Source: Candidatus Calescibacteriota bacterium | Lineage (GTDB): Bacteria; CAIJMQ01; JAADFP01 | Assembly (NCBI GenBank): GCA_021162785.1 | Contig: JAGGYA010000014.1 | Span: 1 to 38,211 of the forward strand | Reading direction: 5' to 3' | DNA: 38,211 nucleotides | Shown here: in pieces, positions 24,622 to 33,520 of the stretch | How the letters are laid out: each line of letters starts with the position of its first letter | How positions within the stretch are numbered: position 1 is the first letter of the stretch | Made by a program: the position numbers and the translations under genes | Notes under the pieces: generated by a model | What the model was told of the DNA's origin: nothing | The model's database searches: none | What the model saw: the letters and a program-made list of their open reading frames with translations, nothing else

Positions 24622-25973
24622 TTTTTAACCTCTTTAATCTCTATAACAAAAGATGAGAAAGTCTGAGGTGTATACTTTAAAATCATCCAGTAAGGAGAAT
24701 TACTCAAGGTTGGAGGAGAGAGAATGTCAGGAAGCAGAGGCAGGATACGGGATTGGGTAGAATAAAGGATACTATAATGATATTTTTGCCCAAGGAAGTT
24801 AAACACCTTTTTTATATTTGAATAACCACTGTGGATAATTAGTATATCCCCTTCTTTAACTTTTCCCTTCAATGGTCTCACTTCTTTTCCCGACCAGAAA
24901 GAAGTCTTCCAGTATTCGTCAGAATAAACATAGGGAACACTTAGGTTTCTCCTTACCCACTCAGCACTCCTTTTAATATCGCCAAAAGAATCTTTCTGAA
25001 AGTAAAGAGTAAGAGAAGCGAGCAAGACAGAGATTAGCATACAGAGGATAAACCAGTATTTTGAAAACTTCACCATTCTTATTCCTTCACCAGCGATAAC
25101 AAGGAAAAGAGGGATGAGGGGAAGGAAATAACGAAGCTGGAAGGAATGGAAAAAGATATGGGTGGGTAACCAGACTAAGAAAATTGCGAGTGTCAGAAGC
25201 AGGAAAATCCTTTTTTCTTTTTCCAGAGGGGGATGGAAAAATGTATAAATTGCAAAAAGGAAAACCGGATAGGTGATTACATAAGCAAAGGAAAGAATGA
25301 AACACTCTCCCCAGAGGATGAATTCCCTTAGATTCATCCCTGCCATTCTTTCTCCATACTGGCTGATATGGGCAAATCCTCGGTGAAGTATCCAGAGAAT
25401 CACCAGTATCCAACTCACCAAGCCGGATAATAAAGGAAGTTTCCTGCTTTCTTTTCTTAAAAGTAAGAAAAGGATGAAGGGGAGAAAAATTATACCTTGG
25501 TACCTGGTTAAGGTTGCCAGCCCGGATAGGAAAGGGAACCAGAAAAGGGAGAAGGTGCTTTCTGTTTGTAAGGATTGGAGAAAGAAGTAGAAGCTGGAAA
25601 GGAAGAGTAATAGAAAGAGGGAATCCGTGAGAACATTGAGATTGAACCGGAATATAAGAGGAGAAACCAGGTAAAGTAATGAGGCGTAAAGAGCAGTCGT
25701 AGGATGAAAAGTTTTTCTGGCAAGAAGATAAAGGGGAATTACTGCAAGGCTCCCGGAAAGAATGGATACCCATCTACCAGAAATTATCCAGTCCTTAAAG
25801 AGGGGGTGAAAGAGATGTAGAAAAAGAGTGTATAAGGGGGGCCAAAAAGAAGTCCGATTCTGAAATAGAGTTATTAAAATTATTGAATCCGTCCTTTCAG
25901 CAGTAAACCAGGTGATGAAAGGGATACGGATGAAGAAGGAGGTGAGAACGAGCAAAAAGAGGGTTTTCTTCAT
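24618..25973 (-). CDS. GT39/ArnT-like polytopic glycosyltransferase
   Basis: The 451-aa membrane protein has about ten hydrophobic helices. The first loop has AERTDSIILITLFQNRTSFWPPLYTL, matching the GT-C pattern of an acidic residue followed by a PP-x-Y/L-x-x-L helix. LATLTRYQGIIFLPF is the usual cytoplasmic-loop motif. It ends with a soluble extracytoplasmic domain (about 330-451) containing EWVRRNL and VYSDEYWKTSFWSG. The donor is probably a polyprenyl-phosphate sugar. 4-nt overlaps on both sides tie it to the operon. Confidence 0.82.
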   Translation of the reverse strand: MKKTLFLLVLTSFFIRIPFITWFTAERTDSIILITLFQNRTSFWPPLYTLFLHLFHPLFKDWIISGRWVSILSGSLAVIPLYLLARKTFHPTTALYASLLYLVSPLIFRFNLNVLTDSLFLLLFLSSFYFFLQSLQTESTFSLFWFPFLSGLATLTRYQGIIFLPFILFLLLRKESRKLPLLSGLVSWILVILWILHRGFAHISQYGERMAGMNLREFILWGECFILSFAYVITYPVFLFAIYTFFHPPLEKEKRIFLLLTLAIFLVWLPTHIFFHSFQLRYFLPLIPLFLVIAGEGIRMVKFSKYWFILCMLISVLLASLTLYFQKDSFGDIKRSAEWVRRNLSVPYVYSDEYWKTSFWSGKEVRPLKGKVKEGDILIIHSGYSNIKKVFNFLGQKYHYSILYSTQSRILPLLPDILSPPTLSNSPYWMILKYTPQTFSSFVIEIKEVKK

Positions 25974-27751
25974 TTCTTTTTCAATTCCTCAATATATCTT
26001 TTGATTCTTACTCTTTCCTTATCTCCACAAAATTTTAAGGCCCTCTCCATACAATTTATAGCTTTTTCTTTTTCTCCCATTATTTCATAAACCTTACCTA
26101 AGTTGAACCAGGCATACGGATTTTGGGGGTCTTTTCTCACTACCTTTTCAAATTCTTCTTTGGCTTCTTGGAAGAGCATACTCCGATAGTAATTTATCCC
26201 CAGATGGAGATGAGCGACTATATTCTCGGTAATATCGAAAAGTAAAATGGAGTAACCAATGGAGGTGAAAGGTTTAAATTTATGAAGCCACCTGTAGAAG
26301 CTAAGGTCCTTTACATACAAACTGTGGTAGGTAGTCACGCTGATGGCAATGATCTCTTTCCCTTTTGGCATAGGAGTGTAATGATACCTGTCCAGGTTGG
26401 CAGTGGTAGAGGGTAAATAACGGTAAGGAATCTTGTAATAATTGGGATCCGCTGTTCCATAATATCCAAGGTAAATTTTATCCAGCCCTTTCTTTTCCAC
26501 CCATTTTTTTAACCCTTTAAGATCCTGCCCCCAGTCAATATTAGAATCTGCCACCCATTCATAGGCACGGGATGGAAGAAGAATCCCATTAAAATAGGCT
26601 AAATAATGGGGGAAGATGAGGAAAGAGTTGAGGGGATAGGTGTAGATTAGGAACAGGGAGAGAGGCTTCCATTTCTTTTCAAGTTCCAGAAATCTCTTCC
26701 CTGTACCCCCACACATTAGGAAGAGAAAGGGATAAACGGGAAGAAGATGTCGATGGCCAATTTGAATTTTGCTTTGCATGGCCAGGAGGAAAAAGAATAG
26801 GGGAGGTAACCAGAGGATTATTCTTTTCTTCAAATTGAAGAAAAAGGGGAAAAAAAGAAGGGATAAAAAGAGGATGTTCAAAGGGGTTTTAACAAGGAAT
26901 AAAAAGGGAAAATAATACCACCAGCCACCTCTTCGATAATTCCCGTGAAGGAAGGAAAGCCACCCTTTGGCTGTGATGTCCGTAGACATGTGGAAAAGGC
27001 CTCGCCAGTAGACAGGGAACTTATAGAATCCATAAGTGGAGGCCAGAACTAAGAGAGAGAAGAGGAATATGCCAGGCATATATAAATGTATTTTTTTCCG
27101 GTTTCTGGAAAGGGAAGAAAGGAGTAAAAGTAAAGGAAAAAGAAAGAGAGAGAAGTGTTTAGAAGCAATAGCAAAGCCGAGGGAAGTCCCCGTGAGTATC
27201 CCCTTTTTAAAAGTTGGTGCTACAGAGAATTTTTTGAAAAGAAAAAGGGTAAGAAATATGAAGAAAGTGGCACAGAGATCTGTGGTGGTGAGTCTTGCAT
27301 GAGCGAGAATGGTGGGAGAGAAAGAGAAGAAAAACAAGGAAAGAATTCCTCCTTCTTGACCAAATTCTTCTTTCCCCCAGCGGTAGATAAGGTAACCTAA
27401 GGAAACACCAAGCAGTAAACTCACTATTCTTCCAAAAAGGATGATTCTCTGGGCATCCAACCGATTATGGTAAAGAAAACGGTCAGAGATTGCCCAGATA
27501 TTTTTTTCATTTTTTATCCAGGAGGGAGGAGGGATATCAAGAGAAAAAAAGAGAAGTGGTAGAGCATTTAAAAGATTGGGGAGAGGAGGGTCCAGGTAGT
27601 TATATTCAAATAGTCCTTTTTTCCAGTAGAGATATCCTGCAGTGAGATGGACTGGCTCATCAAAGGTGGGTGATTTCTCCAAAATACTGAAGAAACCTTG
27701 GAAGAAGAAAAAAAGTAACAAGCATCCTGCAATTGTTTTTTCTTTTCGCAT
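25970..27751 (-). CDS. GT39-like glycosyltransferase with C-terminal TPR repeats
   Basis: The 593-aa protein begins with a transmembrane helix and the loop SPTFDEPVHLTAGYLYWKKG (FDEPxHLxAG, with the acidic GT-C catalytic pair). It then has DPPLPNLLNALPLLFF, about ten helices including LAHARLTTTDLCATFF, and ADSNIDWGQDLKGLKKWVEKKG in the extracytoplasmic domain. The last 84 residues are two TPR units (AHLHLGINYYRSMLFQEAKEEFEKV, AWFNLGKVYEIMGEKEKAINCMERAL). A decayed paralogue of its N-terminus lies at 37950-38116. TATCAT sits 7 nt before the ATG, suggesting a leaderless mRNA, and its 5' region is duplicated at 29132-29151. Confidence 0.87.
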   Translation of the reverse strand: MRKEKTIAGCLLLFFFFQGFFSILEKSPTFDEPVHLTAGYLYWKKGLFEYNYLDPPLPNLLNALPLLFFSLDIPPPSWIKNEKNIWAISDRFLYHNRLDAQRIILFGRIVSLLLGVSLGYLIYRWGKEEFGQEGGILSLFFFSFSPTILAHARLTTTDLCATFFIFLTLFLFKKFSVAPTFKKGILTGTSLGFAIASKHFSLFLFPLLLLLSSLSRNRKKIHLYMPGIFLFSLLVLASTYGFYKFPVYWRGLFHMSTDITAKGWLSFLHGNYRRGGWWYYFPFLFLVKTPLNILFLSLLFFPFFFNLKKRIILWLPPLFFFLLAMQSKIQIGHRHLLPVYPFLFLMCGGTGKRFLELEKKWKPLSLFLIYTYPLNSFLIFPHYLAYFNGILLPSRAYEWVADSNIDWGQDLKGLKKWVEKKGLDKIYLGYYGTADPNYYKIPYRYLPSTTANLDRYHYTPMPKGKEIIAISVTTYHSLYVKDLSFYRWLHKFKPFTSIGYSILLFDITENIVAHLHLGINYYRSMLFQEAKEEFEKVVRKDPQNPYAWFNLGKVYEIMGEKEKAINCMERALKFCGDKERVRIKRYIEELKKK

Positions 27752-27766
27752 TATTAATATGATACC
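27747..27766. repeat. Duplicated gene-start segment, copy A
   Basis: CGCATTATTAATATGATACC covers the start codon and upstream bases of the 593-aa GT gene. It matches 29132-29151 in 19 of 20 positions, and both are followed further out by TTTTAAAAA. It reads GGTATCAT-N7-ATGCG on the coding strand. Confidence 0.7.
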
Positions 27767-27854
27767 GCAGTTTTAAAAAGGAAGGAGAAATAAAGGTAGA
27801 AATTGGAGTTATATTTTTGAGGAGGAGGCATGTTCACTAAAACTTGGGAGGGAA

Positions 27855-29096
27855 TTATAGAGATGAGGAATGTCTGGAGAGGGGAAGGGAGAAATTTTCA
27901 AGCCCTTTTCCTGCAAAGACTAAGAAATAAGGGATGATGGGTACACGGTATCTTATTACCACTGTAAAGAGACTGTAAACGAGTGTATAGTAAAGAATGA
28001 CAAGGTAAAGCAAAAACAAGTTTTTCCACTGCTTTCGAGAGATTATCGTTCCGTAAAAAGAGAAGGCAAAAAGGGGAAAAGTGAAAATACTACTTATTAT
28101 CACATATTTTCTTTTTATATAGCGGGGATTAGGATAGGGTCGATAGAAATACTTAAGTTGAGTAAAAAAGTTAATAAAGAATTCCTTAGGGTGATGATAG
28201 ATATATTTAAAAGCCTCTTTTTTGAAGTATTTGTTCTTTTCCTTTTCTGATAATTTAAGGTATTTTTTATCTTCAGGGAAGTAACAGTGAGGTAAGAAAA
28301 TTTCACCTCTTTCTCTTTTCAGAGTTTTAGGATTATGGGCAAGCCATAGAGAATATCCCGATTCATAGCTGGTGAAGAGGATTTCTCCCTGAATTCTGTA
28401 ATTCCTGATAGCCCAGGGGGAGATGGTAAGTAAAAAAGCAAGTGGGAAGAGAAAGGTCTTTTTCATTTCATTTTTCCCTTTTACGAGGCCAATAAAGATG
28501 GGGATGAAGAAAACTAAATAAAAGCTTACCGCACGAGTGAGAGTAGCCAGACCAAGTGCAAATCCCGCCCATATATATCGGCGAGAGGAAGAGGAGTAAA
28601 GTAAGTAGAAACTGAGAAGAAGGAAGAAAGTATGTAGAAGAGTGGGACGTAGGGTCCCTGCGTAATATATGAATTCAGGACAGAAAGTAGTTCCCAGACC
28701 AGCCCAAAAAGCTGCTTTTTCTCCAAAAATTGTTTTTGTGAGATTGAATATTAAGAAGATTAAGCAGGCACTCAGTAGAACTTGGATAATTCTTACTGCT
28801 AAATAGGAATGGCCAAAGAGAAAATAAATGAAAGCCAGGAATACCGGGTAAAGTGGAGGACGATAGCTATAAGCTACTCCTCCTAAGAAGGAGTCTTCAT
28901 TTTTTAAACCTTCTCCATTTAGAATTGACTGAGCAAGGGAATCGTATTCTCTCGGATCGGTGGCATCGATAAAAGAAGGTGGGATTGTGGCAATGTAAAA
29001 GAGGCGGATGAGTAGACCCAGAATGATAAGGATAAGGAGTTTTTTGTCCCATACCCTTTTCTCTTTCGGAATAACAAATGACTCCATACGCGGCAT
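27855..29096 (-). CDS. GT39/ArnT-like polytopic glycosyltransferase
   Basis: The 413-aa membrane protein has an N-terminal helix (KKLLILIILGLLIRLFYIATIPP). The first loop DATDPREYDSLAQSILNGEG carries the acidic motif, followed by YRPPLYPVFLAFIYFLFG and GLATLTRAVSFYLV, all standard for phospholipid-carrier-dependent GT39 enzymes. The C-terminal soluble domain is short compared with ArnT. A perfect TATAAT lies 9 nt before the ATG at 29096, so the mRNA is probably leaderless. It is separated from the 593-aa gene by 103 nt, so it likely forms its own unit ahead of it. Confidence 0.85.
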   Translation of the reverse strand: MPRMESFVIPKEKRVWDKKLLILIILGLLIRLFYIATIPPSFIDATDPREYDSLAQSILNGEGLKNEDSFLGGVAYSYRPPLYPVFLAFIYFLFGHSYLAVRIIQVLLSACLIFLIFNLTKTIFGEKAAFWAGLGTTFCPEFIYYAGTLRPTLLHTFFLLLSFYLLYSSSSRRYIWAGFALGLATLTRAVSFYLVFFIPIFIGLVKGKNEMKKTFLFPLAFLLTISPWAIRNYRIQGEILFTSYESGYSLWLAHNPKTLKRERGEIFLPHCYFPEDKKYLKLSEKEKNKYFKKEAFKYIYHHPKEFFINFFTQLKYFYRPYPNPRYIKRKYVIISSIFTFPLFAFSFYGTIISRKQWKNLFLLYLVILYYTLVYSLFTVVIRYRVPIIPYFLVFAGKGLENFSLPLSRHSSSL

Positions 29097-29105
29097 CCGA
29101 GCTAA

Positions 29106-29111
29106 ATTATA
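29106..29111 (-). promoter_or_regulatory. -10 box of a leaderless promoter for the 27855-29096 gene
   Basis: A perfect TATAAT on the minus strand ends 9 nt before the ATG at 29096. A second TATAAT sits about 30 nt further upstream inside the duplicated start segment. No consensus -35 box is seen for either. Confidence 0.5.
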
Positions 29112-29131
29112 CCTTTAAGGCTTCTTCCCTT

Positions 29132-29151
29132 CGCATTATAAATATGATACC
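29132..29151. repeat. Duplicated gene-start segment, copy B (orphan start)
   Basis: CGCATTATAAATATGATACC matches copy A at 27747-27766 except for one base. On the minus strand it starts a 9-codon frame, MRREEALKV then stop, which resembles the MRKEKT start of the 593-aa GT. It looks like the beginning of a deleted paralogue, now serving as leader for the 413-aa gene. Confidence 0.6.
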
Positions 29152-29180
29152 CTTTAAAGGATTTTAAAAAAAGAAAGGTT

Positions 29181-30314
29181 ATGGAAGAAAGAAAAATACC
29201 ACTCATAGATTTGAGAAGAGAAAATCTTCCTCTTCTACCAGAGATTTTCCCCAAACTGGAAAGACTGGTGAAAGAATCTCGATTTGTGAGTGGCAAGGAG
29301 GTAAAGGAGTTTGAGGAAAAATTCGCAGAATATTGTGGCGTAAAGTATGCTTGTGCTGTAAATTCCGGGACTTCAGCACTTATACTTGCTCTAAAAGCAT
29401 GTGGGATAGGAGAAGGAGACGAGGTTATTACCACTCCCTTTACCTTCATAGCGACGGTGGAGGCGATCCTCTGGGTAGGAGCAAAACCTGTTTTTGTAGA
29501 TATTCATCCAGAGTATTTAACTATTGATGTGGGAAAAATAGAGGATGCAATAACCTCGAAGACTCGCGCCATTATACCGGTGCATTTATATGGTGAAGTC
29601 TGTGATATGGAGAAGATTGAGGAGATAGCGAGAAAATACAATCTTGTGGTTATAGAAGATGCAGCTCAGGCACATGGAGCAGAATTTGTGAAGGAAGGTG
29701 TGAGAAAAAAAGCAGGGAGTATGGGTAAGTGCGGGTGTTTCAGTTTTTATCCTTCAAAAAATCTGGGAGGATGGGGGGAAGGAGGGATGATCACTACAGA
29801 TGATGAGGAAGTTTACAACACCCTTTTAAAACTCAGAGATCATGGAAGAGAGGAGTGGTACTTTCATACCTTAGTGGGAGGAAATTTCCGAATGGAGAAT
29901 TATCAGGCATTGATCCTCAGCGTGAAATTAAAGTATCTGGATGAATGGAACAAGAAACGTAGAGAGAAAGCAGAATTTTACTTTCAACAACTTAGAGGGA
30001 TAAAAGGATTAACTTTACCCTTATCTCCTTCCTATTCCAAGGGAGTGTTTCATCTCTATGTGATCCGCACACCTTGTAGAGATAAACTTGTGGAATTTCT
30101 CCACACAAAAGGTATTGAGGTAAGGAGGGTGTACCCTATTCCCCTTCACTTGCAAAAAGCTTTAAGATTTTTAGGATATGGACAGGGAGATTTTCCCGTT
30201 TCTGAAAAAGTTTGCCAGGAAGGATTAGCTCTCCCCCTTTTCCCCCAGATAGAAAAAAAAGAAATGGAATGGGTGGTGAAATCAATCTATACCTTTTTTA
30301 AAGATTTTCCTTAA
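29181..30314 (+). CDS. DegT/DnrJ/EryC1-family sugar aminotransferase
   Basis: The 377-aa PLP enzyme has NSGTSALILALKACGIGEGDEVITTPFTF, VHLYGEVCDMEKIEEIA, the cofactor Asp/Gln region VIEDAAQAHGAE and the Schiff-base lysine in YPSKNLGGWGEGGMI. It moves an amino group onto a keto-sugar nucleotide, typically after a 4,6- or 3-dehydrogenation. FRMENYQALIL and RRVYPIPLH are the usual C-terminal landmarks. AAAGG lies just before the ATG. It is transcribed alone and divergently from the GT gene at 27855; the likely partner dehydratase is the SDR at 32510 or one outside the window. Confidence 0.92.
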   Translation: MEERKIPLIDLRRENLPLLPEIFPKLERLVKESRFVSGKEVKEFEEKFAEYCGVKYACAVNSGTSALILALKACGIGEGDEVITTPFTFIATVEAILWVGAKPVFVDIHPEYLTIDVGKIEDAITSKTRAIIPVHLYGEVCDMEKIEEIARKYNLVVIEDAAQAHGAEFVKEGVRKKAGSMGKCGCFSFYPSKNLGGWGEGGMITTDDEEVYNTLLKLRDHGREEWYFHTLVGGNFRMENYQALILSVKLKYLDEWNKKRREKAEFYFQQLRGIKGLTLPLSPSYSKGVFHLYVIRTPCRDKLVEFLHTKGIEVRRVYPIPLHLQKALRFLGYGQGDFPVSEKVCQEGLALPLFPQIEKKEMEWVVKSIYTFFKDFP

Positions 30315-30830
30315 TCTTTATCCTCCTTATGTTGAAAAATACCAAAGATAGAGCTTCCCCAGGGGAAAGTTATCCCTCTGGTTATGAGATAGGTCTCCAG
30401 CTTCAGGAGGAGGTAAAGTGCGTGATTGATGAAATTTGGAAGGGATTTATAGTAAAACCGGGAAGGGGGCTGAGATTTTCGGGAGAGTCGATAGATTGAA
30501 AGGGGCAAGAAAATGGTAAAACCCCAAAAACCCCTTTTTTACCCATTTCTTGTTTTTTGGAAAAAGATCCAAAAGAGTCCGAAAGGTGTATCTTCTTATG
30601 AACTAAAGAGGAAGGGAAAAGCAGGGGCGGTAACAATGAGACATCCTTCCGGTTTAAGAATTCTCAAGCACTCTTCAACTGCCTTTTTATCATTCGGTAT
30701 GTGTTCGAGCACATCAATTTGGAATTATCAAAGAGAAAAATCTCATCCTTTTCTGGTTGGTTTGTTTCTTCCTAGGGAACTTTGTAGATTAGGTCATATT
30801 TATTTCTCCCCTCTACGCTGTGTGTGAAAT
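30311..30830 (-). pseudogene. SAM-dependent methyltransferase pseudogene
   Basis: Minus-strand frames between 30830 and 30311 hold pieces of a class I methyltransferase. One piece reads DVLEHIPNDKKAVEECLRILKPEGCLIVTAPAFPFLFSS then a stop. After frame breaks, INHALYLLLKLETYLITRGITFPWGSS follows, which matches the C-terminal helix and PxGSS end of the intact enzyme at 35470 (PFINTLFSLISF...YPFGSTLLII). The N-terminal SAM-binding GxGxG region is lost, with only KYDLI recognisable. At least two frame breaks are needed. The rest of this 575-nt gap holds only the next gene's promoter. Confidence 0.75.
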
Positions 30831-30847
30831 AATTAGGGATGAGTATT

Positions 30848-30876
30848 TTTACACTTTTAGGTGTTATGATTATAAG
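30848..30876 (+). promoter_or_regulatory. Promoter for the 30891-32495 GT gene
   Basis: TTTACA (30848-30853), a 17-nt spacer and TATAAG (30871-30876) lie 14 nt before a TTG start. Unlike the leaderless promoters elsewhere in the window, this one leaves room for the ribosome site GGAGGAG. Confidence 0.6.
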
Positions 30877-30890
30877 TTGAGGAGGAGCAC

Positions 30891-32495
30891 TTGAATAAAA
30901 AGGAAACGATAAATTTTGTCCTTGTACTTTCCCTTTCCTTTGTTTTGGGGATTATAGGGATTAATTGGGGGCTTCCTTCAGAAACTCTCCATCTCCAGAC
31001 TTATCATCCGGATGAAGTGTGGGTTCTTGTGAGCTTCCAGAAGATGAATCCAAAAAGGCTGGATTTTAATCCGCATTTCTTCCCCTGGGGAACATTCCAT
31101 TTTTATGTGGTGGGGGCTTTCCTCTATTTCCTTTCCTTATTCAAGGCAGTAACCCTTGAACCTTCAAAGGAATTTTATATCCTTCATCTTACCGAGATAG
31201 ATAAACTTTATGTCGCAGGCAGGCTCGTCTCAGTATTTGCTACGGTTGGGACAGTGTTTTTTCTCTTCCGGATAGCAGAGAAACTGTATTCTCGAAGAAC
31301 TGCTATTTTCTCCGCATTGATAATGAGTATTCTCCCACTTTCAGTGGCCAATGCTCATTATATGAAACCCAATGCTCTGGGTGTTTTCTTAATAGTTTTG
31401 ACCTGCTGGGTTTCTTTAAGGATTCTCTCCCTCCAATCTTTTCCAACATACGCTCTGGCAGGGTTTGTAGCAGGGCTTGCCTGTGCCACAAAGTACAATG
31501 GAATCTGGGCTGTATTTTTCCCGTTGATGTTTCATTTCCTTCTCCCCTATAAGGAAAGAAAGAATATCTTCCTTATTTATACTTTCCTTTTCTTTTTTCT
31601 GGGTTTCTTTACAGGGTGTCCTTATTCCCTCTTAGCTTTTAAGGAGTTTAAAGAGGGTATTTTTTATGAGTTGGATAAGTTTATCCTGGTTCAGCATGGG
31701 GATATAGGAAATCCCTTCTTTTATCATCTCTTTTTCTCACTCCGTTACGGTATGGGAACGCCCCTTTTCCTCCTTTCTATTTTTTCTTGGTGCTGGAGCC
31801 TGGTGAGAAAAGAAAAAAAGAGTCGCTTTTTTTCTCTTTGGGTTTTTTCCTATTACCTTTTTATCTGTGTTTTCTTTAAATCCAAGTTTGCCCGTTATAT
31901 GCTCCCTTTACTTCCTTTCTTAAGCCTTCTTTCAGGAGAATTTCTTACAAGAATCCCTTTCAGGAAGTGGAGATATTTCCCTTTACTGGTAATATTGTTC
32001 TTTTTTTATAATTTTCTTTATGTTCTTTCCTATGATAAGCTTTTTCTTTCCCCGGATCCTCGAACAGAAGCATCTCGCTGGATAGAGGAAAACATACCTG
32101 TGAAAAGCAGTATAGGAGTGATCTTTGAACCATACTTTTTTACCCCGCCCATAATTTACATGGAATACTGGGTGGAGGGAGAAAGTGCTTATAACCGGGG
32201 ACAGCCGGAGAAATTCAATCAATATTCAATCCTTGTTTGGAGGAAAGAGAAATGGAGAAAGGAAAAACCAGAGTATCTTGTAATCTCGGAATACGAGATC
32301 AGGGATTTCTTAAGGTTCCCGTATTTATTCCCTCAAGAGAAGGAATTAATAGAGGAGATTCAGAGAGATTATATCCTGATAAAAAAATTTGATACTCCCC
32401 TTACCTTAGGGAAGATGAGATTTCGCAAAGGTTTCCCTCCCCACGACCTTCTTTATCCTTTTCCTTATGTAGAAATTTTCAAATTGAAAAAATAA
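30891..32495 (+). CDS. GT39-like polytopic glycosyltransferase
   Basis: The 534-aa membrane protein starts at a TTG supported by GAGGAGGAGCAC immediately upstream. An N-terminal helix leads to the loop QTYHPDEVWVLVSFQKM (HPDE acidic motif) and HFFPWGTFHFYVVGAFLY. Then come ANAHYMKPNALGVFLIVL and GLACATKYNGIWAVFFPL, the usual GT39 sequence order. About ten helices are followed by a soluble C-terminal domain (about 385-534) with EASRWIEENIPVKSSIGV. It is likely a polyprenyl-phosphate-sugar-dependent transferase. It converges on the SDR at 32510 with a 14-nt spacer and no clear terminator. Confidence 0.83.
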   Translation: MNKKETINFVLVLSLSFVLGIIGINWGLPSETLHLQTYHPDEVWVLVSFQKMNPKRLDFNPHFFPWGTFHFYVVGAFLYFLSLFKAVTLEPSKEFYILHLTEIDKLYVAGRLVSVFATVGTVFFLFRIAEKLYSRRTAIFSALIMSILPLSVANAHYMKPNALGVFLIVLTCWVSLRILSLQSFPTYALAGFVAGLACATKYNGIWAVFFPLMFHFLLPYKERKNIFLIYTFLFFFLGFFTGCPYSLLAFKEFKEGIFYELDKFILVQHGDIGNPFFYHLFFSLRYGMGTPLFLLSIFSWCWSLVRKEKKSRFFSLWVFSYYLFICVFFKSKFARYMLPLLPFLSLLSGEFLTRIPFRKWRYFPLLVILFFFYNFLYVLSYDKLFLSPDPRTEASRWIEENIPVKSSIGVIFEPYFFTPPIIYMEYWVEGESAYNRGQPEKFNQYSILVWRKEKWRKEKPEYLVISEYEIRDFLRFPYLFPQEKELIEEIQRDYILIKKFDTPLTLGKMRFRKGFPPHDLLYPFPYVEIFKLKK

Positions 32496-32509
32496 ACTTA
32501 AAAAGAGGG

Positions 32510-33520
32510 TTATTTTCTTGAAGGTTTTTTCCAGATTTTTTCTTCAGGAACAAGTTTCTTCTCCCATAGCCATTTTTTCCCGTGGGAATAGTAGTAGTCG
32601 ATCATAATTTTTAATCCTTCTTCCAGAGAAACTCTGGGTTCCCAGCCAGTAAGTTTTCTCATCTTTTCTGGATTGCAAAGTAAAACTTCCACATCCAAGG
32701 GCCTCAAACGGTTCTTATCCACTTCTATTTGAATTTCCTTATGCCCCATTAGTTTCCCAATTATATGAGCCAGTTCTTCTACACTGTAGTTTTCTTCACT
32801 CCCCATGTTTACCACTTCTCCCACAGCATCTTCACATTCCATGAGCATAACTGCACCTCTTGCTGCATCTTCAACAAAGGTCAGATCTCTTCTCGCTTTC
32901 AGATTCCCCAGTTTTAACCTGTTTCCCCGGGAAAGTTGGCTTATTATTTCCGGAATAACATAGGGTTGAGTAACTCTTGGCCCATAACAGTTGAATTGCC
33001 TCAAGATTATCACAGGTAACCCTATTTCGTGATGAAGGGTAAAAGCCAATCTATCTGCAGCCAGTTTACTTACCGCGTAGGTAGAGAGAGGATAGGTGGG
33101 ATGATCTTCATCCATGGGCAGATACCGTGCTTTCCCATATACTTCCGAAGTTGAGTACTGGATAATTCTTTTCACTCCAGCTTCTTTACAAGCAAGGAAT
33201 ACATTGAGAGCTCCCATAGTATTTATTTCCACAAAACTCCAAGGGCGTTCATATGAATAAGGAATGTAAGGTTCAGCAGCTAAATTGTAAACATACTCAA
33301 CTTCATGCTCTTTAAGAATTTTCACAAATTCTCTGTCTCTTATATCCCCTCGAATAAGAAGTATTTGCTCCTCAATGTCTTTAAGATTTTCCTGATCTCC
33401 ACTGAAAAGATTGTCATAAACTATGACTTCCGCACCTACTTTAAGAAGTTCCTGAACCAGATGAGATCCAATAAATCCTGCTCCACCTGTTACCAGAACT
33501 TTTTTGCCTTTCAAACTCAA
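32510..33520 (-). CDS. Extended SDR sugar-nucleotide dehydratase/epimerase (4,6-dehydratase-like)
   Basis: The 336-aa protein has VTGGAGFIGSHLVQELL, DNLFSGDQENLKDI, NLAAEPYIPYSYERPW, YSTSEVYG and the YxxxK pair YAVSK, ending with the substrate-loop region NRLRPLDVEVLLCNPEKMRKLTGW. The RLRP-x-x-x-EV form is typical of LegB/RmlB-like NAD-dependent 4,6-dehydratases. It overlaps the upstream aminotransferase by 4 nt, an arrangement expected when the 4-keto product is aminated directly. The nucleotide (UDP, GDP or dTDP) cannot be told from sequence. It is the last gene of a three-gene minus-strand operon. Confidence 0.82.
   Translation of the reverse strand: MSLKGKKVLVTGGAGFIGSHLVQELLKVGAEVIVYDNLFSGDQENLKDIEEQILLIRGDIRDREFVKILKEHEVEYVYNLAAEPYIPYSYERPWSFVEINTMGALNVFLACKEAGVKRIIQYSTSEVYGKARYLPMDEDHPTYPLSTYAVSKLAADRLAFTLHHEIGLPVIILRQFNCYGPRVTQPYVIPEIISQLSRGNRLKLGNLKARRDLTFVEDAARGAVMLMECEDAVGEVVNMGSEENYSVEELAHIIGKLMGHKEIQIEVDKNRLRPLDVEVLLCNPEKMRKLTGWEPRVSLEEGLKIMIDYYYSHGKKWLWEKKLVPEEKIWKKPSRK

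Noticed and set aside
25087-25773. 228-aa minus-strand ORF, the longest shadow in the track
   Set aside because: It lies wholly inside the GT39 gene 24618-25973 in another frame; its composition is irregular, while the GT frame has recognisable motifs.
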